Origin: Streptomyces shenzhenensis
GTDB lineage: Bacteria > Actinomycetota > Actinomycetes > Streptomycetales > Streptomycetaceae
DNA: 64,000 nucleotides
Reading direction: 5' to 3'
Assembly: GCF_003688995.1 (NCBI RefSeq)
Contig: NZ_PENI01000025.1
Span: 87,741-151,740, forward strand
The notes under the pieces were generated by a model that did no database searches, was not told where the DNA came from, and was given only the letters and a program-made list of their open reading frames with translations. Shown in pieces: positions 7,775 to 18,126 of this stretch (positions are counted from its first letter, which is position 1; every line of letters begins with the position of its first letter). The translations under genes were made by a program, and so were the position numbers.

Positions 7775-9757
7775 TCAGCTGCTCAGCGCAGTGATCGTGA
7801 GGGTGGCGCGGTAGGTGCCCTTGTTGACGCTGCCCGGGATCTTCAGGTCCAGGTCGGCGCCCAGCTTGGCCTTGCCCTTGGCGTGGCCCTGCTCGGCCGA
7901 GGCCAGGCCGCGCGAGACGGACAGACCCTGGCCGTTGTCGTCGTAGCCGGAGGCCACCGATCCGCTGGCCTTGGCGCCGGCGCCGTCCTGGAGCACGTTC
8001 GGCGTCCAGCCGAGGTAGGCGCCGGAGAACGACTTGTCGGCGTCCTTGAAGTCGGTCACGTTCGCCGAGATCGACCACGGGGCGAGCGAGCGGCGGCTGT
8101 CCGACACGAGGATCGGGTTGATCTTGCCGTTCGCCTGGAAGTACTCGCCGTCGTGTTCCTTCGCGGTGCCGAGATCCACCAGGCCGTTGTAGCCGTCGAT
8201 GGTCCAGCCGAACTCGCCCGGAGCCGCCTCGGGCACGTCGACCTGAAGGTCCTGCCCGTTGCCGTGGTACGGGTGCACGGTGACCTTGTCGACGACCGAG
8301 CCCACCGGCTTGCCCTCGGGGGTGTTGGTGCAGTTGACCTGCCCCAGCTCCACCGCGGCGTTGGGCGCCTGGCAGGTGCCGCTGCGCAGGTTCTCGACGA
8401 CGAGCTTGTCGTTGCGCACGCCGACCTTGACGTAGCTGCGGACGTGCTCCTGGTTCTGGGTCGAGTTGTACCAGTAGCTGTCCGGGTTCAGCGGGTCGGC
8501 GCCGTTGCCGGCACCGCTGGTGGCGCTGCTGTCCGGCTTGGTGATGTCGTAGTACTTCGAGCCGGACGCCGAGTTCGACGTCACGTACAGGACACCGCCG
8601 GGGCCGGGGTAGACGTCAGCGGCACCGGGCTGCTCGTCCGGGTTCTCCTTCTGACCGTTCTTGATCAGGTAGCTACGGGAGTAGCTGTGGTCGTGACCCT
8701 GGAGCACCAGGTCCACACCGAGCTTGGAGAACGTTGTCGGGAAGTCGGTGCGGCGCACCTTGTTGTCGTTGTCCTTGGCGTGCGCGGCCGGCGAGTAGAT
8801 CGCGTGGTGGTAGACGAGTACCTTCCACTTGGCCTCGGAGCCGTGCTTGTTGATGACGTCGGTGACGTAGTTGATGTGCGCCGCGTCGCCGCCGCCGCCC
8901 TGGGAGGTGGCGTAGCTGTTGCTGTTCAGGTCGATGAACAGCGTGTCCTTGTAGATGAACCAGTAGTCACCGCCGGACGTGTTGGACGTCGGGTTCCCGT
9001 TGGAGTAGTACGGGGCCGAGCGGTCGGTGTTCGGCGTGTACAGGTGCTGCTCGTAGGCCTTGCCGCCGACGTCGTGGTTGCCGATGGTGGCCGCCCACGG
9101 GTACTGGCGCAGCTTGTCGGGCGCGAGGAAGGCGTTCCACTGGGACTCGGTGTTGGCGGTCTCCACCTGGTCGCCGCCCGACACGAGCAGTTCGGCGTCC
9201 GGGTTGGCGCCCAGCGACACGTCCAGGGTGTCCTGCCAGCCGGCCTGGTCCTTCGCGATGTTGCCGGACGAGCCGATCTGCGGGTCGCCGTAGAACAGGA
9301 AGTCGTAGTTGCCCTCGAAGTCCTGCGTCTTGAACGAGTACGTCGCCGACCAGTTGCCGTCGCCGCCGACCCGGTAGGAGTACGCCGTGTGCTCCTTCAG
9401 ACCGGTGATCGTCGCGTGGCGGTTGTAGCCGCCGCTGGTGGCGATGTTCGCGCCGCCGGTGGCGTCGAAGACGGCGGCGTCGGCCGGGAACTCGCCGTTC
9501 GCGAGCTGCGCGGTCGGGACGAGCTGCACCTTCTGGGCGGTGTCGTCAGCCGAGTACCAGGTCACGGTGCGCTGCGACTCGTTGGCGCCCACACCGAGGA
9601 TGATGCCGCTGAGCGTGGTGGACTCGGCGGCACTGGCGGGGGACGCCAGGCCGTTGCCGAAGGCCACGGCCACACCCAGGAATGCCGCTGCGGTCCCGGT
9701 GGCCACGCGGCGCCGCGCAGGCCCCGAAGCCTGCGTGGAGGGTCTCAATCTCTTCAA
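7775..9757 (-). CDS. Exported purple-acid-phosphatase-like metallophosphoesterase with WxL-like C-terminus
   Basis: This 660-residue exported enzyme has a signal peptide ending near ASPASAAES, a fibronectin-like N-terminal domain of purple acid phosphatases (about 45-150), and a two-metal phosphoesterase domain with GDPQIG, GGDQVE, GNHD, VYHHAIYS and GHDHSYSR in order (about 155-360). The last 180 residues form a separate beta domain with LAPWSISANVTDF and a terminal GTYRATLTITAL that resembles WxL wall-binding domains. The start is TTG at 9757 with AAAGGA in ribosome-binding position; no in-frame ATG gives a signal peptide. It probably releases phosphate outside the cell while bound to the envelope. 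A match to the PhoP box was looked for and not found convincingly. Confidence 0.85.
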   Translation of the reverse strand: MKRLRPSTQASGPARRRVATGTAAAFLGVAVAFGNGLASPASAAESTTLSGIILGVGANESQRTVTWYSADDTAQKVQLVPTAQLANGEFPADAAVFDATGGANIATSGGYNRHATITGLKEHTAYSYRVGGDGNWSATYSFKTQDFEGNYDFLFYGDPQIGSSGNIAKDQAGWQDTLDVSLGANPDAELLVSGGDQVETANTESQWNAFLAPDKLRQYPWAATIGNHDVGGKAYEQHLYTPNTDRSAPYYSNGNPTSNTSGGDYWFIYKDTLFIDLNSNSYATSQGGGGDAAHINYVTDVINKHGSEAKWKVLVYHHAIYSPAAHAKDNDNKVRRTDFPTTFSKLGVDLVLQGHDHSYSRSYLIKNGQKENPDEQPGAADVYPGPGGVLYVTSNSASGSKYYDITKPDSSATSGAGNGADPLNPDSYWYNSTQNQEHVRSYVKVGVRNDKLVVENLRSGTCQAPNAAVELGQVNCTNTPEGKPVGSVVDKVTVHPYHGNGQDLQVDVPEAAPGEFGWTIDGYNGLVDLGTAKEHDGEYFQANGKINPILVSDSRRSLAPWSISANVTDFKDADKSFSGAYLGWTPNVLQDGAGAKASGSVASGYDDNGQGLSVSRGLASAEQGHAKGKAKLGADLDLKIPGSVNKGTYRATLTITALSS

Positions 9758-9890
9758 TTTCGTTCCTTTGGTGCACGGAGTGCATGAATGGACGCAAAGA
9801 AGGTCTCTCCATTGGGTAAACCAGCCCTAAATGCGATCTTGGAAATTGTTGAACTTCCCGAAGACCCGAGGCTCTTCGGCCAAGGTCGGC

Positions 9891-11096
9891 TCAGCCGCCG
9901 AACACCCGCTGGACGAACCACACCAGGCCCAGCACGGCCACCCCCGCCGAGACCGCACCGGTCAGCCAGAGCCCGGCCACCGGTGCCCGGCCGCGCACCA
10001 CGGCCAGCAGCGGGAACACCACGGCGATGATCGCCAACTGCACCGCTTCGATGCCGACGTTGAACACCAGCAGGGACCACAGCAGGGTCCATGACCACGC
10101 CTCGTGGATGCCGAGCGCGCCCGCGAAACCGAGGCCGTGTACGAGACCGAAACAGAACACGACGGCGAGCCGGATCCAGCCCGCGCGGTCCAGCCCCAGG
10201 CGCCCGAGCCCGACGGCCTCGACCTCGGCGGCGCGGCCCCGGCTCCGCCACATCCGCCACAGGTACCAGCCGGCCACCACGGCGATGGACAGTGCGATGA
10301 CCGGCTCCACGATCCGACTCGGCACATCGACCGCGCCGAGCGCGGCGAGCAGGAACGTCACCGAGTGCGCCAGGGTGAAGCTGGTGGCGGCCAGTACGAT
10401 CTCGCGCAGCCGCCGTGACCCGGCGATCAGCGCCAGCAGGAACAGGATGTGGTCGATGCCGCCCAGCAGATGTTCCGCCCCGAGGCGGAAGAACTCCCAG
10501 AACCGTTCGTACCAGGACTGGCCGAGCGAGAAGGAGGGATGCGCGGCGTCGAGCGCGGCGCTGCCCGAACGCCCGTCGAGGTCGTATGTGATGATCGTCT
10601 TGGTGTCGCGGACGTAGCCCTCACTGTCGGGGAACAACCCGCTGCGCACCACGGGATCGCCGTCCGCGGGGCAGGCCCAGTCGAGCGTCAGACGGGCGTA
10701 CGGCACCCCTTCCTGCCGGCTCATCGTGAACGCGCCCTGCCGGGATGGGGTGCAGGTCCGGCTGCCCGAGCCGACCGAGAAACGTCGGGTGACATAGCCG
10801 ACCGCCGACCGGGTGTGCGCGTTCAGCGCCGCGGCCTGCCCCTCGGTGTCACCGGCGTCGAACGCGGCGGTTCCCGCCTGGAAGAGGGGATCGTCCCGCT
10901 CGGCGTCGGCGGCGGAGACGACGAGGAGGTCGTACTCGAGCTCCAGCGTCGTCCGGATACGGCCCTCGTCGCCGGCGCCGATCCGGACGTACACGGTGGA
11001 GGTGAACCCGTGGGCGAGCGCGGGCTGTACGGCGCTCAGCAGGGCGATCACCGCCGCGATGACCCCGATGACGGCGCGGCGGGCGTGTCGTGACAT
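9891..11096 (-). CDS. HupE/UreJ-like membrane protein with large extracellular domain
   Basis: This 401-residue protein has a signal peptide (VIAAVIALLSAVQPALA), an extracellular domain of about 170 residues with two Cys, and six or seven transmembrane helices. The membrane part carries HupE/UreJ_2 marks: LGGIDHILFLLAL, FTLAHSVTF, FGLVHGLGFAG and FNVGIE. HupE and UreJ relatives are metal (Ni or Co) permeases or accessory proteins, but members with this long extracellular domain are of unknown function. It is upstream of the phosphatase on the same strand with a 133-bp gap, so it may be in the same transcription unit. Metal delivery to the two-metal phosphatase is an attractive but unproven link. 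Confidence 0.8.
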   Translation of the reverse strand: MSRHARRAVIGVIAAVIALLSAVQPALAHGFTSTVYVRIGAGDEGRIRTTLELEYDLLVVSAADAERDDPLFQAGTAAFDAGDTEGQAAALNAHTRSAVGYVTRRFSVGSGSRTCTPSRQGAFTMSRQEGVPYARLTLDWACPADGDPVVRSGLFPDSEGYVRDTKTIITYDLDGRSGSAALDAAHPSFSLGQSWYERFWEFFRLGAEHLLGGIDHILFLLALIAGSRRLREIVLAATSFTLAHSVTFLLAALGAVDVPSRIVEPVIALSIAVVAGWYLWRMWRSRGRAAEVEAVGLGRLGLDRAGWIRLAVVFCFGLVHGLGFAGALGIHEAWSWTLLWSLLVFNVGIEAVQLAIIAVVFPLLAVVRGRAPVAGLWLTGAVSAGVAVLGLVWFVQRVFGG

Positions 11097-11269
11097 GTGG
11101 CTCCTTCAGGTTGCCCGTGCACGCTCCACTTCATGGGTGAACTTGTCCCGCCCTGGTGGCGAATCATGGAAGAACAACCTTTCGACAAGCCCATTTCGGA
11201 CAGGTCCGGCGGGTGTCGGCATATGAGGATGTGGAGGCACCAGCAGCCACCACCTGGAGGACGATCGCC

Positions 11270-11938
11270 TTGCGCACCCCGTTCAGAGCCGCCGCCCTGG
11301 CCGCGGCCGTCGCCCTGGCCGCCGGATGCAGCTCCGGCGACGACTGGTCACGGCCGCACGCGAGCCCGACCGCCGTCGGCACGCTCGGTGCGGGGTTCAC
11401 CGATCCGTCCGCCCCGCCCACCCCCGAGGCGACCGTCACCCCGCGGCCCGGCTCCTGGAACGGCGTGCACCCGCCGAAGGGCTACCGCGTGGTCCTGGTC
11501 ACCGCGGGAGACGACCGCCCGACCAGGACCCTGGTGGCAGCGGTGAAGGGCTGGGCCGAGACCGAGCACGTCGACCTCCGGACGGTGGTCGCCGAGCATC
11601 CGGCCGACCTGCTGCCGAGCGTCACCAAGTCCCTCGAGATGGGCCCGGATCTCGTCGTCAGCGCCGGAAACGACCTGATCGACCCGCTCGCCACCGTCAC
11701 CCCCCACCACCTCTCGCAGCAGTTCCTCGTCGTGGGCGCCGAACTGGCCGAACCCACCCACAACGTCACCTCGGTCGACTGGTCCGGTGCCTCCTTCCGC
11801 GGCGAGGGCCTCGGGATGTCCTCGACCTACGACCCCGCCTCCTTCACCGAGGCACGCTGCGCCGCCGCGATCAGGGCGGGCGCCGCGGCGGTCCTGAACG
11901 ACCTCACCGGCATCGTCGTCTGGCTCGACAACCACTGA
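11270..11938 (+). CDS. BMP-like lipoprotein, periplasmic-binding fold
   Basis: This 222-residue lipoprotein opens with RTPFRAAALAAAVALAAGC, a signal peptide and lipobox (LAAGC) that make it membrane-anchored outside the cell. After a Pro/Thr-rich linker the globular part (YRVVLVTAGDD, PDLVVSAGNDLIDPL, FLVVGAEL, GEGLGMSSTYDP) follows the alternating strand/helix pattern of BMP-type substrate-binding proteins, though it is only half their usual length (about 330). The start chosen is TTG 11270, with GGAGG nine bases upstream and the signal peptide right after it; earlier in-frame starts lack this. No permease or ATPase is nearby, so it may be a sensor rather than a transporter part. It is divergent from the HupE-like gene. 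Confidence 0.75.
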   Translation: MRTPFRAAALAAAVALAAGCSSGDDWSRPHASPTAVGTLGAGFTDPSAPPTPEATVTPRPGSWNGVHPPKGYRVVLVTAGDDRPTRTLVAAVKGWAETEHVDLRTVVAEHPADLLPSVTKSLEMGPDLVVSAGNDLIDPLATVTPHHLSQQFLVVGAELAEPTHNVTSVDWSGASFRGEGLGMSSTYDPASFTEARCAAAIRAGAAAVLNDLTGIVVWLDNH

Positions 11939-12592
11939 ACGCTCCGCTGGGAGCGCGTCAGGCGTGCGGGACGCGGGCCCGGTTCAGCGCGAAGCGCTCG
12001 GCGTGCCGGACCTGGTGAGGGACGCGAGCGGCAGCGCCGACGCCCGGATTCCGCAGGTACGGCCGGCCCGTCGACGTTTGCAGCGCGGCGCCCCTCTCGT
12101 AGGCGGCGCACAGGTGTGCCTCGCGGCCCGGGTGATCCGCCGACGCCGTCGCGTCGCGCGGCGACGGGGCGAGTGCCCCGGCCGAGGACAGCCGACCGAA
12201 CGCGCTACCTACCGCTTGCGGTAACGGGCGTACCGGCGCTCCGGCAGCAGGCGCGGCGCATCGGGTCCCGCGGCAGCCGGACGGCCACCGCCCCCGAGCC
12301 GATCCCGTCACCGGCCCCGCACAGCACTCGCTGCCGCCGCGCGTCGGCAGATGCCGGCAGAACTGCTCCGGATGCCCGGTCGGCGTGTGCCGCAGCGAGG
12401 CAACGGCGCCGCCGGTGGTCGCGGCAGAGTCCCGCCACGCGTCGACAACCGATGCCACCGGCGGATGGATCACGAAGGGCCCCGACTGGAGTTCTTCTCG
12501 ACGGCCGAGGGCCGCAGCCGGCACGGCCCCGGAATCCGTCGCACCCCTCCGGGACCGCGTGGGCGTGTCGCCGGTGGCGGTCGTGGGGTTCG
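11939..12592. other. 654-bp stretch without an intact gene, possible decayed gene on the minus strand
   Basis: No frame has a convincing start, ribosome binding site and domain. On the minus strand the frame ending in TGA at 11958 has strong G/C third-position bias (roughly 88 percent by hand count over 85 codons) and reads GREAHLCAAYERGAALQ near its end. A different minus frame reads AVAVRLPRDPMRRA, faintly like the end of a Sua5/YrdC domain. This pattern of coding-like pieces in different frames suggests a decayed gene, but I cannot name it. Confidence 0.3.
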
Positions 12593-13372
12593 TCAGGTGG
12601 TGGGTGATGTTTTTGCCACGATGACCGTGGTGTCGGCCCGGGTCAGGGCGGTGCGTAGTTCCGCCGGGCACGGCTCGTCGGTGATGAGGGTGTCGAAGCC
12701 GCTCAGTTCGCACACGCGGTGCGCGGCGGTGCGGCCGAACTTGCTCGCGTCGGCCAGCACATAGCGGTGCGAGGCGTTGCCCAGCATGGCCCGCTTGGTG
12801 GCGACTTCGTCGAGGTGGAAGTCGGTGAGCCCGTAGGGGGCGATGCCACCGGATCCCACGAACACGGCGTCCGCGCGCAGATTGCCGAAGAACTCCACGG
12901 CCTGGGCGTTGGAGCAGGCGAGGTCGCCTGGGCGCAGTCGGCCGCCGCTGACCAGGACCTCCACCCGGGGTCGGGTGCTGACCTCCGCGGCCACCAGCAG
13001 GGACGGCGTGGCGATGACGCCCGCATGATCGGCGGGCAGGGCGCGGGCCACTTCCAGCGCGGTGGTGCCGACGTCGATCACGACGATCTGGTCCGGCTCG
13101 ATGAGCGCCGCCGCCGCCCGGCCGATGGCCTCCTTCTCGGCGGCCAGGGTCCCGCTGCGCTCGCTGAAGGACGCCTCCTCGCCGACGGGGGCCTGCGGGC
13201 TGGTCGCGCCGCCGTGCACCCGGGCGAGTTCGCCCCGCCGCTCCAGCAGCGCGAGGTCCCTGCGGACCGTTTCGTGAGAGACGCCCAGCAACGTGGTCAG
13301 ATCGTCGGTGGTGACGAACTTGAGCCGGGCGATCTCGGCGACGATTCTGCGGTGGCGCTCGGCGGCGAGCAC
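12593..13372 (-). CDS. DeoR/GlpR-family sugar-phosphate-responsive repressor
   Basis: This 259-residue regulator has an N-terminal DeoR helix-turn-helix (RHRRIVAEIARLKFVTTDDL, then LLGVSHETVRRDLALLERRGE). Its C-terminal DeoRC sensor domain carries IGRAAAALIEPDQIVVIDVGTTALEVARAL, the sugar-phosphate site, and ADASKFGR near the end. The start is GTG 13372, with GGGAGG six bases upstream and the usual family N-terminus (LAAERHRR); longer in-frame starts exist but are unlikely. It is divergent from the permease/kinase/oxidoreductase operon at 13722 and probably represses it until a phosphorylated intermediate made by the kinase accumulates. Confidence 0.9.
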   Translation of the reverse strand: MLAAERHRRIVAEIARLKFVTTDDLTTLLGVSHETVRRDLALLERRGELARVHGGATSPQAPVGEEASFSERSGTLAAEKEAIGRAAAALIEPDQIVVIDVGTTALEVARALPADHAGVIATPSLLVAAEVSTRPRVEVLVSGGRLRPGDLACSNAQAVEFFGNLRADAVFVGSGGIAPYGLTDFHLDEVATKRAMLGNASHRYVLADASKFGRTAAHRVCELSGFDTLITDEPCPAELRTALTRADTTVIVAKTSPTT

Positions 13373-13721
13373 ACCCCACCTCCCTGAGTGACCGTTTCTG
13401 TGGATCTGTGACTGCATTCTACGGGCCCGGCCCATGGCCCCGTCTCCCACGTCCAGAGGGTCACCTCGGATGTCCTCGCGGTTACCCGGATCCCAACCCT
13501 TGACGCCGTACGGGCAAAGGTCCACACTTCCAGTACCTTACGGTCAATAACCCACAGGATCGGTCACCGTCGCGCGCGCCGTCGCGGCCCGCCGCACCCG
13601 GCAGGCAGGCCCCCAGCAGACCCCGCACCCGGGGCCCGCCCGCAAGCCGACCGTGTTCGGTTCACCACGTCCACTGGCTCTCGCATCCACCGCGGGGCAC
13701 TCTTGAGCAGGGAAACGAGTC
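13373..13721. promoter_or_regulatory. 349-bp divergent control region between the DeoR gene and the permease operon
   Basis: This region holds no gene. A -35-like TTGACG lies at 13500-13505, and a GTGACCG/CGGTCAC pair sits at 13388-13394 and 13561-13567, far apart. An A/T-richer patch (about 13520-13555) is the likely promoter area. No clean operator palindrome was found. Confidence 0.4.
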
Positions 13722-15248
13722 ATGGCAGACACAGACACAGGTCCCGAGGGACCGAGAGCAGACGGCCCGGGCGCCGGTGAGCGCGCACAGCACATGGCAC
13801 GAGAACTCGGCTGGTACGCCTCCTTCTCCGTGGCCTTCGGCTTCGTCTCCATCGCCACCGGCATCTTCACCACGTACGGCTCGGTGCTCGCCACCTCCGG
13901 CCCGCGGGGCATCTGGGCCTGGCCGATCTCCGTGATCGGCCAGCTGTCCATCGCCCTCGTCTTCGGCGCCCTCGCGGCCCGCATCCCGATCAGCGGCTAC
14001 TCGTACCAGTGGGTGTCGCGCATCGTGGGCCCGGTCTGGGGCTGGATCATGGGCTGGATCTCGTTCGCCTTCCTGGGCGTGGTCCTGATCGCCGTGGACT
14101 ACACGATCGCCTCCACCATCCTCCCGGAGCTGTTCCGCTACGTCGGCACCACACAGAACGCCTGGGTCATCACGGCCGGTGTGGTCCTGCTCCAGTCCGT
14201 CCTGGTCGCCGCCTCCACGCGCACCACCCACCGGGTCAACAACACCGCCGTGACCGTGCAGCTCGTCGGCATGATCGCCCTGACCGTGCTGCTGTTCGCG
14301 GTGGGCGCCTTCACCGGCAAGCTGGACTTCGCCCACCTCTTCGACACCGGGAACGTCCCGGAGAGCGGCTACTACGCGCTGGGCGGCGCCACCCACGCCG
14401 GGCCCTTCGCCCTCGCCTTCCTGCTGGGCGCGTTCACCATCGTCGGATTCGAATCGGCCGCCAACCTGGCCGAGGAGACCAAGAACCCGGCCCGCGTCAT
14501 CCCCAAGGCGATGGTCCAGGCCGTGCTCTCGCTGGGCGTGCTGGGCTTCCTGTTCCTCGTCGCGGTCACCGCCGCGGCCGGCCGGATCGACGGGGTCGGC
14601 GCCTCGGCGACGCCGGTGGCCACCGTGATCACCGCCGTACTGGGCTCGGTCGTCGGCAAGATCCTGCTGGTCCTGGTCGTCGTCTCGATCTTCTCCTGCG
14701 GCCTGGTGATCACCCTGAGCGGCACCCGCCTGGTGTACGCCATGTCACGCGACGAGCGCTTCCCCGGCTGGCAGCTGCTCAAGCGGATCGACCGGCGCAC
14801 GGCCACCCCGCTGAACGCCTCCGTGTTCATGATGCTGATCGCGCAGATCATCCTCGCGGTCTTCTCCCGCTCCACCGACGCGCTGTTCCAGCTGTTCTCC
14901 GCCGGCACCCTGCTGCCCGCCCTCATCTACGCCGGCACCGTCGCCATGTACGCGGCCAAGCGGCGCTCGCTGCCCGCCTCCCAGGGGTTCTCCCTGGGCC
15001 GCTGGGAGATCCCGGTCCTCGTCGTCGCCGCCGTCTGGCTGGTGTACGAGCTGCTGATCTTCCGCGACGCCTCCTTCCGCGCCCCCTGGACCTATGTACT
15101 GGTCCTGTTCGCGATCGGCGCCGTCTACGTCGCCGGGCTGCTCGTGCGGCGCGGACGCGACGGCCTCACCATGCCCGACATGGCCGACGTCGACCGGGCA
15201 CTCGACACCGCCGACACCGGGCCGAAGCCCGCCGACGCCACGGCCTGA
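13722..15248 (+). CDS. APC-superfamily permease (amino acid/amine type)
   Basis: This 508-residue permease has twelve predicted transmembrane helices and belongs to the amino acid/polyamine/choline superfamily, closest by eye to the eukaryote-like GABA/choline permease branch. Marks are GWYASFSVAFGFVSIATGI in helix 1, SGYSYQWVSRI and WGWIMGWI around helix 3, and GFESAANLAEETKNPARVIPKAM, the conserved APC loop. The hydrophilic N-terminus of about 25 residues is cytoplasmic. ATG 13722 has a GGGAAACGAG region upstream. It is the first gene of a four-gene operon; the kinase starts 11 bp after its stop. An APC carrier in front of a glycerol-kinase-like enzyme suggests an amino-alcohol or other polar substrate. 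Confidence 0.88.
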   Translation: MADTDTGPEGPRADGPGAGERAQHMARELGWYASFSVAFGFVSIATGIFTTYGSVLATSGPRGIWAWPISVIGQLSIALVFGALAARIPISGYSYQWVSRIVGPVWGWIMGWISFAFLGVVLIAVDYTIASTILPELFRYVGTTQNAWVITAGVVLLQSVLVAASTRTTHRVNNTAVTVQLVGMIALTVLLFAVGAFTGKLDFAHLFDTGNVPESGYYALGGATHAGPFALAFLLGAFTIVGFESAANLAEETKNPARVIPKAMVQAVLSLGVLGFLFLVAVTAAAGRIDGVGASATPVATVITAVLGSVVGKILLVLVVVSIFSCGLVITLSGTRLVYAMSRDERFPGWQLLKRIDRRTATPLNASVFMMLIAQIILAVFSRSTDALFQLFSAGTLLPALIYAGTVAMYAAKRRSLPASQGFSLGRWEIPVLVVAAVWLVYELLIFRDASFRAPWTYVLVLFAIGAVYVAGLLVRRGRDGLTMPDMADVDRALDTADTGPKPADATA

Positions 15249-15259
15249 GGGGGCGCACG

Positions 15260-16689
<1,430 letters not shown>

Positions 16690-16693
<4 letters not shown>

Positions 16694-18126
16694 CCGCCAC
16701 CCCCCACCGTCCCCACGACGGCGTCTTCGACGTCGCGGTGATCGGCGGAGGCATCGTCGGCGCGGCGATCGCACGCGAACTGTCCGGCTGCGACGTCTCC
16801 GTCGCACTGCTCGAAGCCCGCGACGACGTGGGCGACGGAACGAGCAAGGCCAACACCGCGATCCTGCACACCGGTTTCGACGCGAAACCCGGCACACTCG
16901 AATCCCGCCTGGTGGCCCGCGGCTACCAGCTGCTGAGCGCCTACGCCAAGGCCACCGGCATCCCCGTCGAGCACACCGGAGCCGTCCTGGTGGCCTGGAA
17001 CGACGAGGAACTCGCCGCGCTGCCCGCGCTGAAGGAGAAGGCCGAGGCCAACGGCTACGCGCACGGCCGCATCATCGACGCCGACGAGATCTACCGTGTC
17101 CTTCCCGACCTCGGCGAGGGCGCGCTCGGCGGACTGACCGTCCCCGACGAATCCATCATCTGCACCTGGACCACCAATCTCGCCCTGGCCACCGACGCCC
17201 GGCAACGCGGCACCACGATCCTGCTCGACCACGCCGTGACCGGAGTCGACCAGGACGACGAGACGACCGTCCTGCACACACCGGCCGGCGAGGTGCGGAC
17301 CCGCTGGGTCGTCAACGCCGCCGGGCTGGGCGCCGACCACATCGACCGGCTCCTCGGCCACGACCGCTTCACCGTCACCCCCCGCCGCGGCGAGCTGTTC
17401 GTCTTCGACAAGCTCACCCGCCCCATGGTCGACAAGATCGTCCTGCCGGTGCCGACCTCCCGCGGCAAGGGCGTCCTGATCTCCCCGACCATCTACGGCA
17501 ATGTGATGCTCGGCCCGACCGCCGAAGACCTCACCGACCGCACCGACACCGCCACCTCCGAGGACGGCTTCGACTTCCTGCTCAGCAAGGGCGAACGCCT
17601 CATGCCGCGACTGCTGGCCGAAGAGGTCACCGCCAGCTACGCGGGCCTGCGCGCCGCGATCGACCACCCCGACTACCTCATCGAGGCCACACCCGAGCAG
17701 CGGTACCTCCTCGTCGGCGGCATCCGCTCCACCGGTCTGACCGCCGGCATCGCCATCGCCGAACACGCCCGCACCCTCCTCGAAGCGGCCGGGCTGACCC
17801 TGCGCACCCGGAGCGACCTGCCCGACCCCCCGCGGATGCCGAACCTCGGCGAGGCATCCCCGCGCCCCTACCAGGACGCCGACCTCATCGCCCGCGACCC
17901 CGCGTACGGCACCGTCGTCTGCTTCTGCGAACGCGTCACCGAAGGCGAGATCCGCGACGCCTGCCACGCCACCCTGCCCGCCCGCAGCCTGGAGGGGCTG
18001 CGCCGGCGCACCCGCGCCATGAACGGCCGCTGCCAGGGGTTCTTCTGCGGCGCGGCCGTCGCCGCACTGCACGCACAGCACCAGACCCACGACGGCTGCG
18101 CCAGCCAGCACAAGGACCACCGATGA
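16690..18126 (+). CDS. FAD-dependent glycerol-3-phosphate-dehydrogenase-like protein (GlpA type) with BFD-like [2Fe-2S] domain
   Basis: This 478-residue flavoprotein has an N-terminal FAD motif (VAVIGGGIVGAAIARELS) and a DAO-type fold up to about residue 360 (ILHTGFDAKPGTLESRLV, GVLISPTIYGNVMLGPTAED, VGGIRSTGLTAG). A C-terminal BFD-like domain carries four Cys (CFCERVT and GRCQGFFC) for a [2Fe-2S] cluster. This is the GlpA architecture. By analogy it oxidises the phosphorylated product of the kinase and passes electrons on. It shares a 4-bp ATGA overlap with both neighbours, so translation is coupled. Enzymes of this type also include L-2-hydroxyacid oxidases, so the substrate rests on context. 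Confidence 0.88.

Noticed and set aside
7535..9787. Long plus-strand open frame antisense to the phosphatase
   Set aside because: The minus strand there encodes all five metallophosphoesterase motifs in order; the plus frame is Val/Arg/Gly-rich with no domain.
9758..9890. PhoP box upstream of the phosphatase
   Set aside because: Single GTTTACC- and GTTCAAC-like units occur on the minus strand but not as the 11-bp direct repeats that a PHO box needs.
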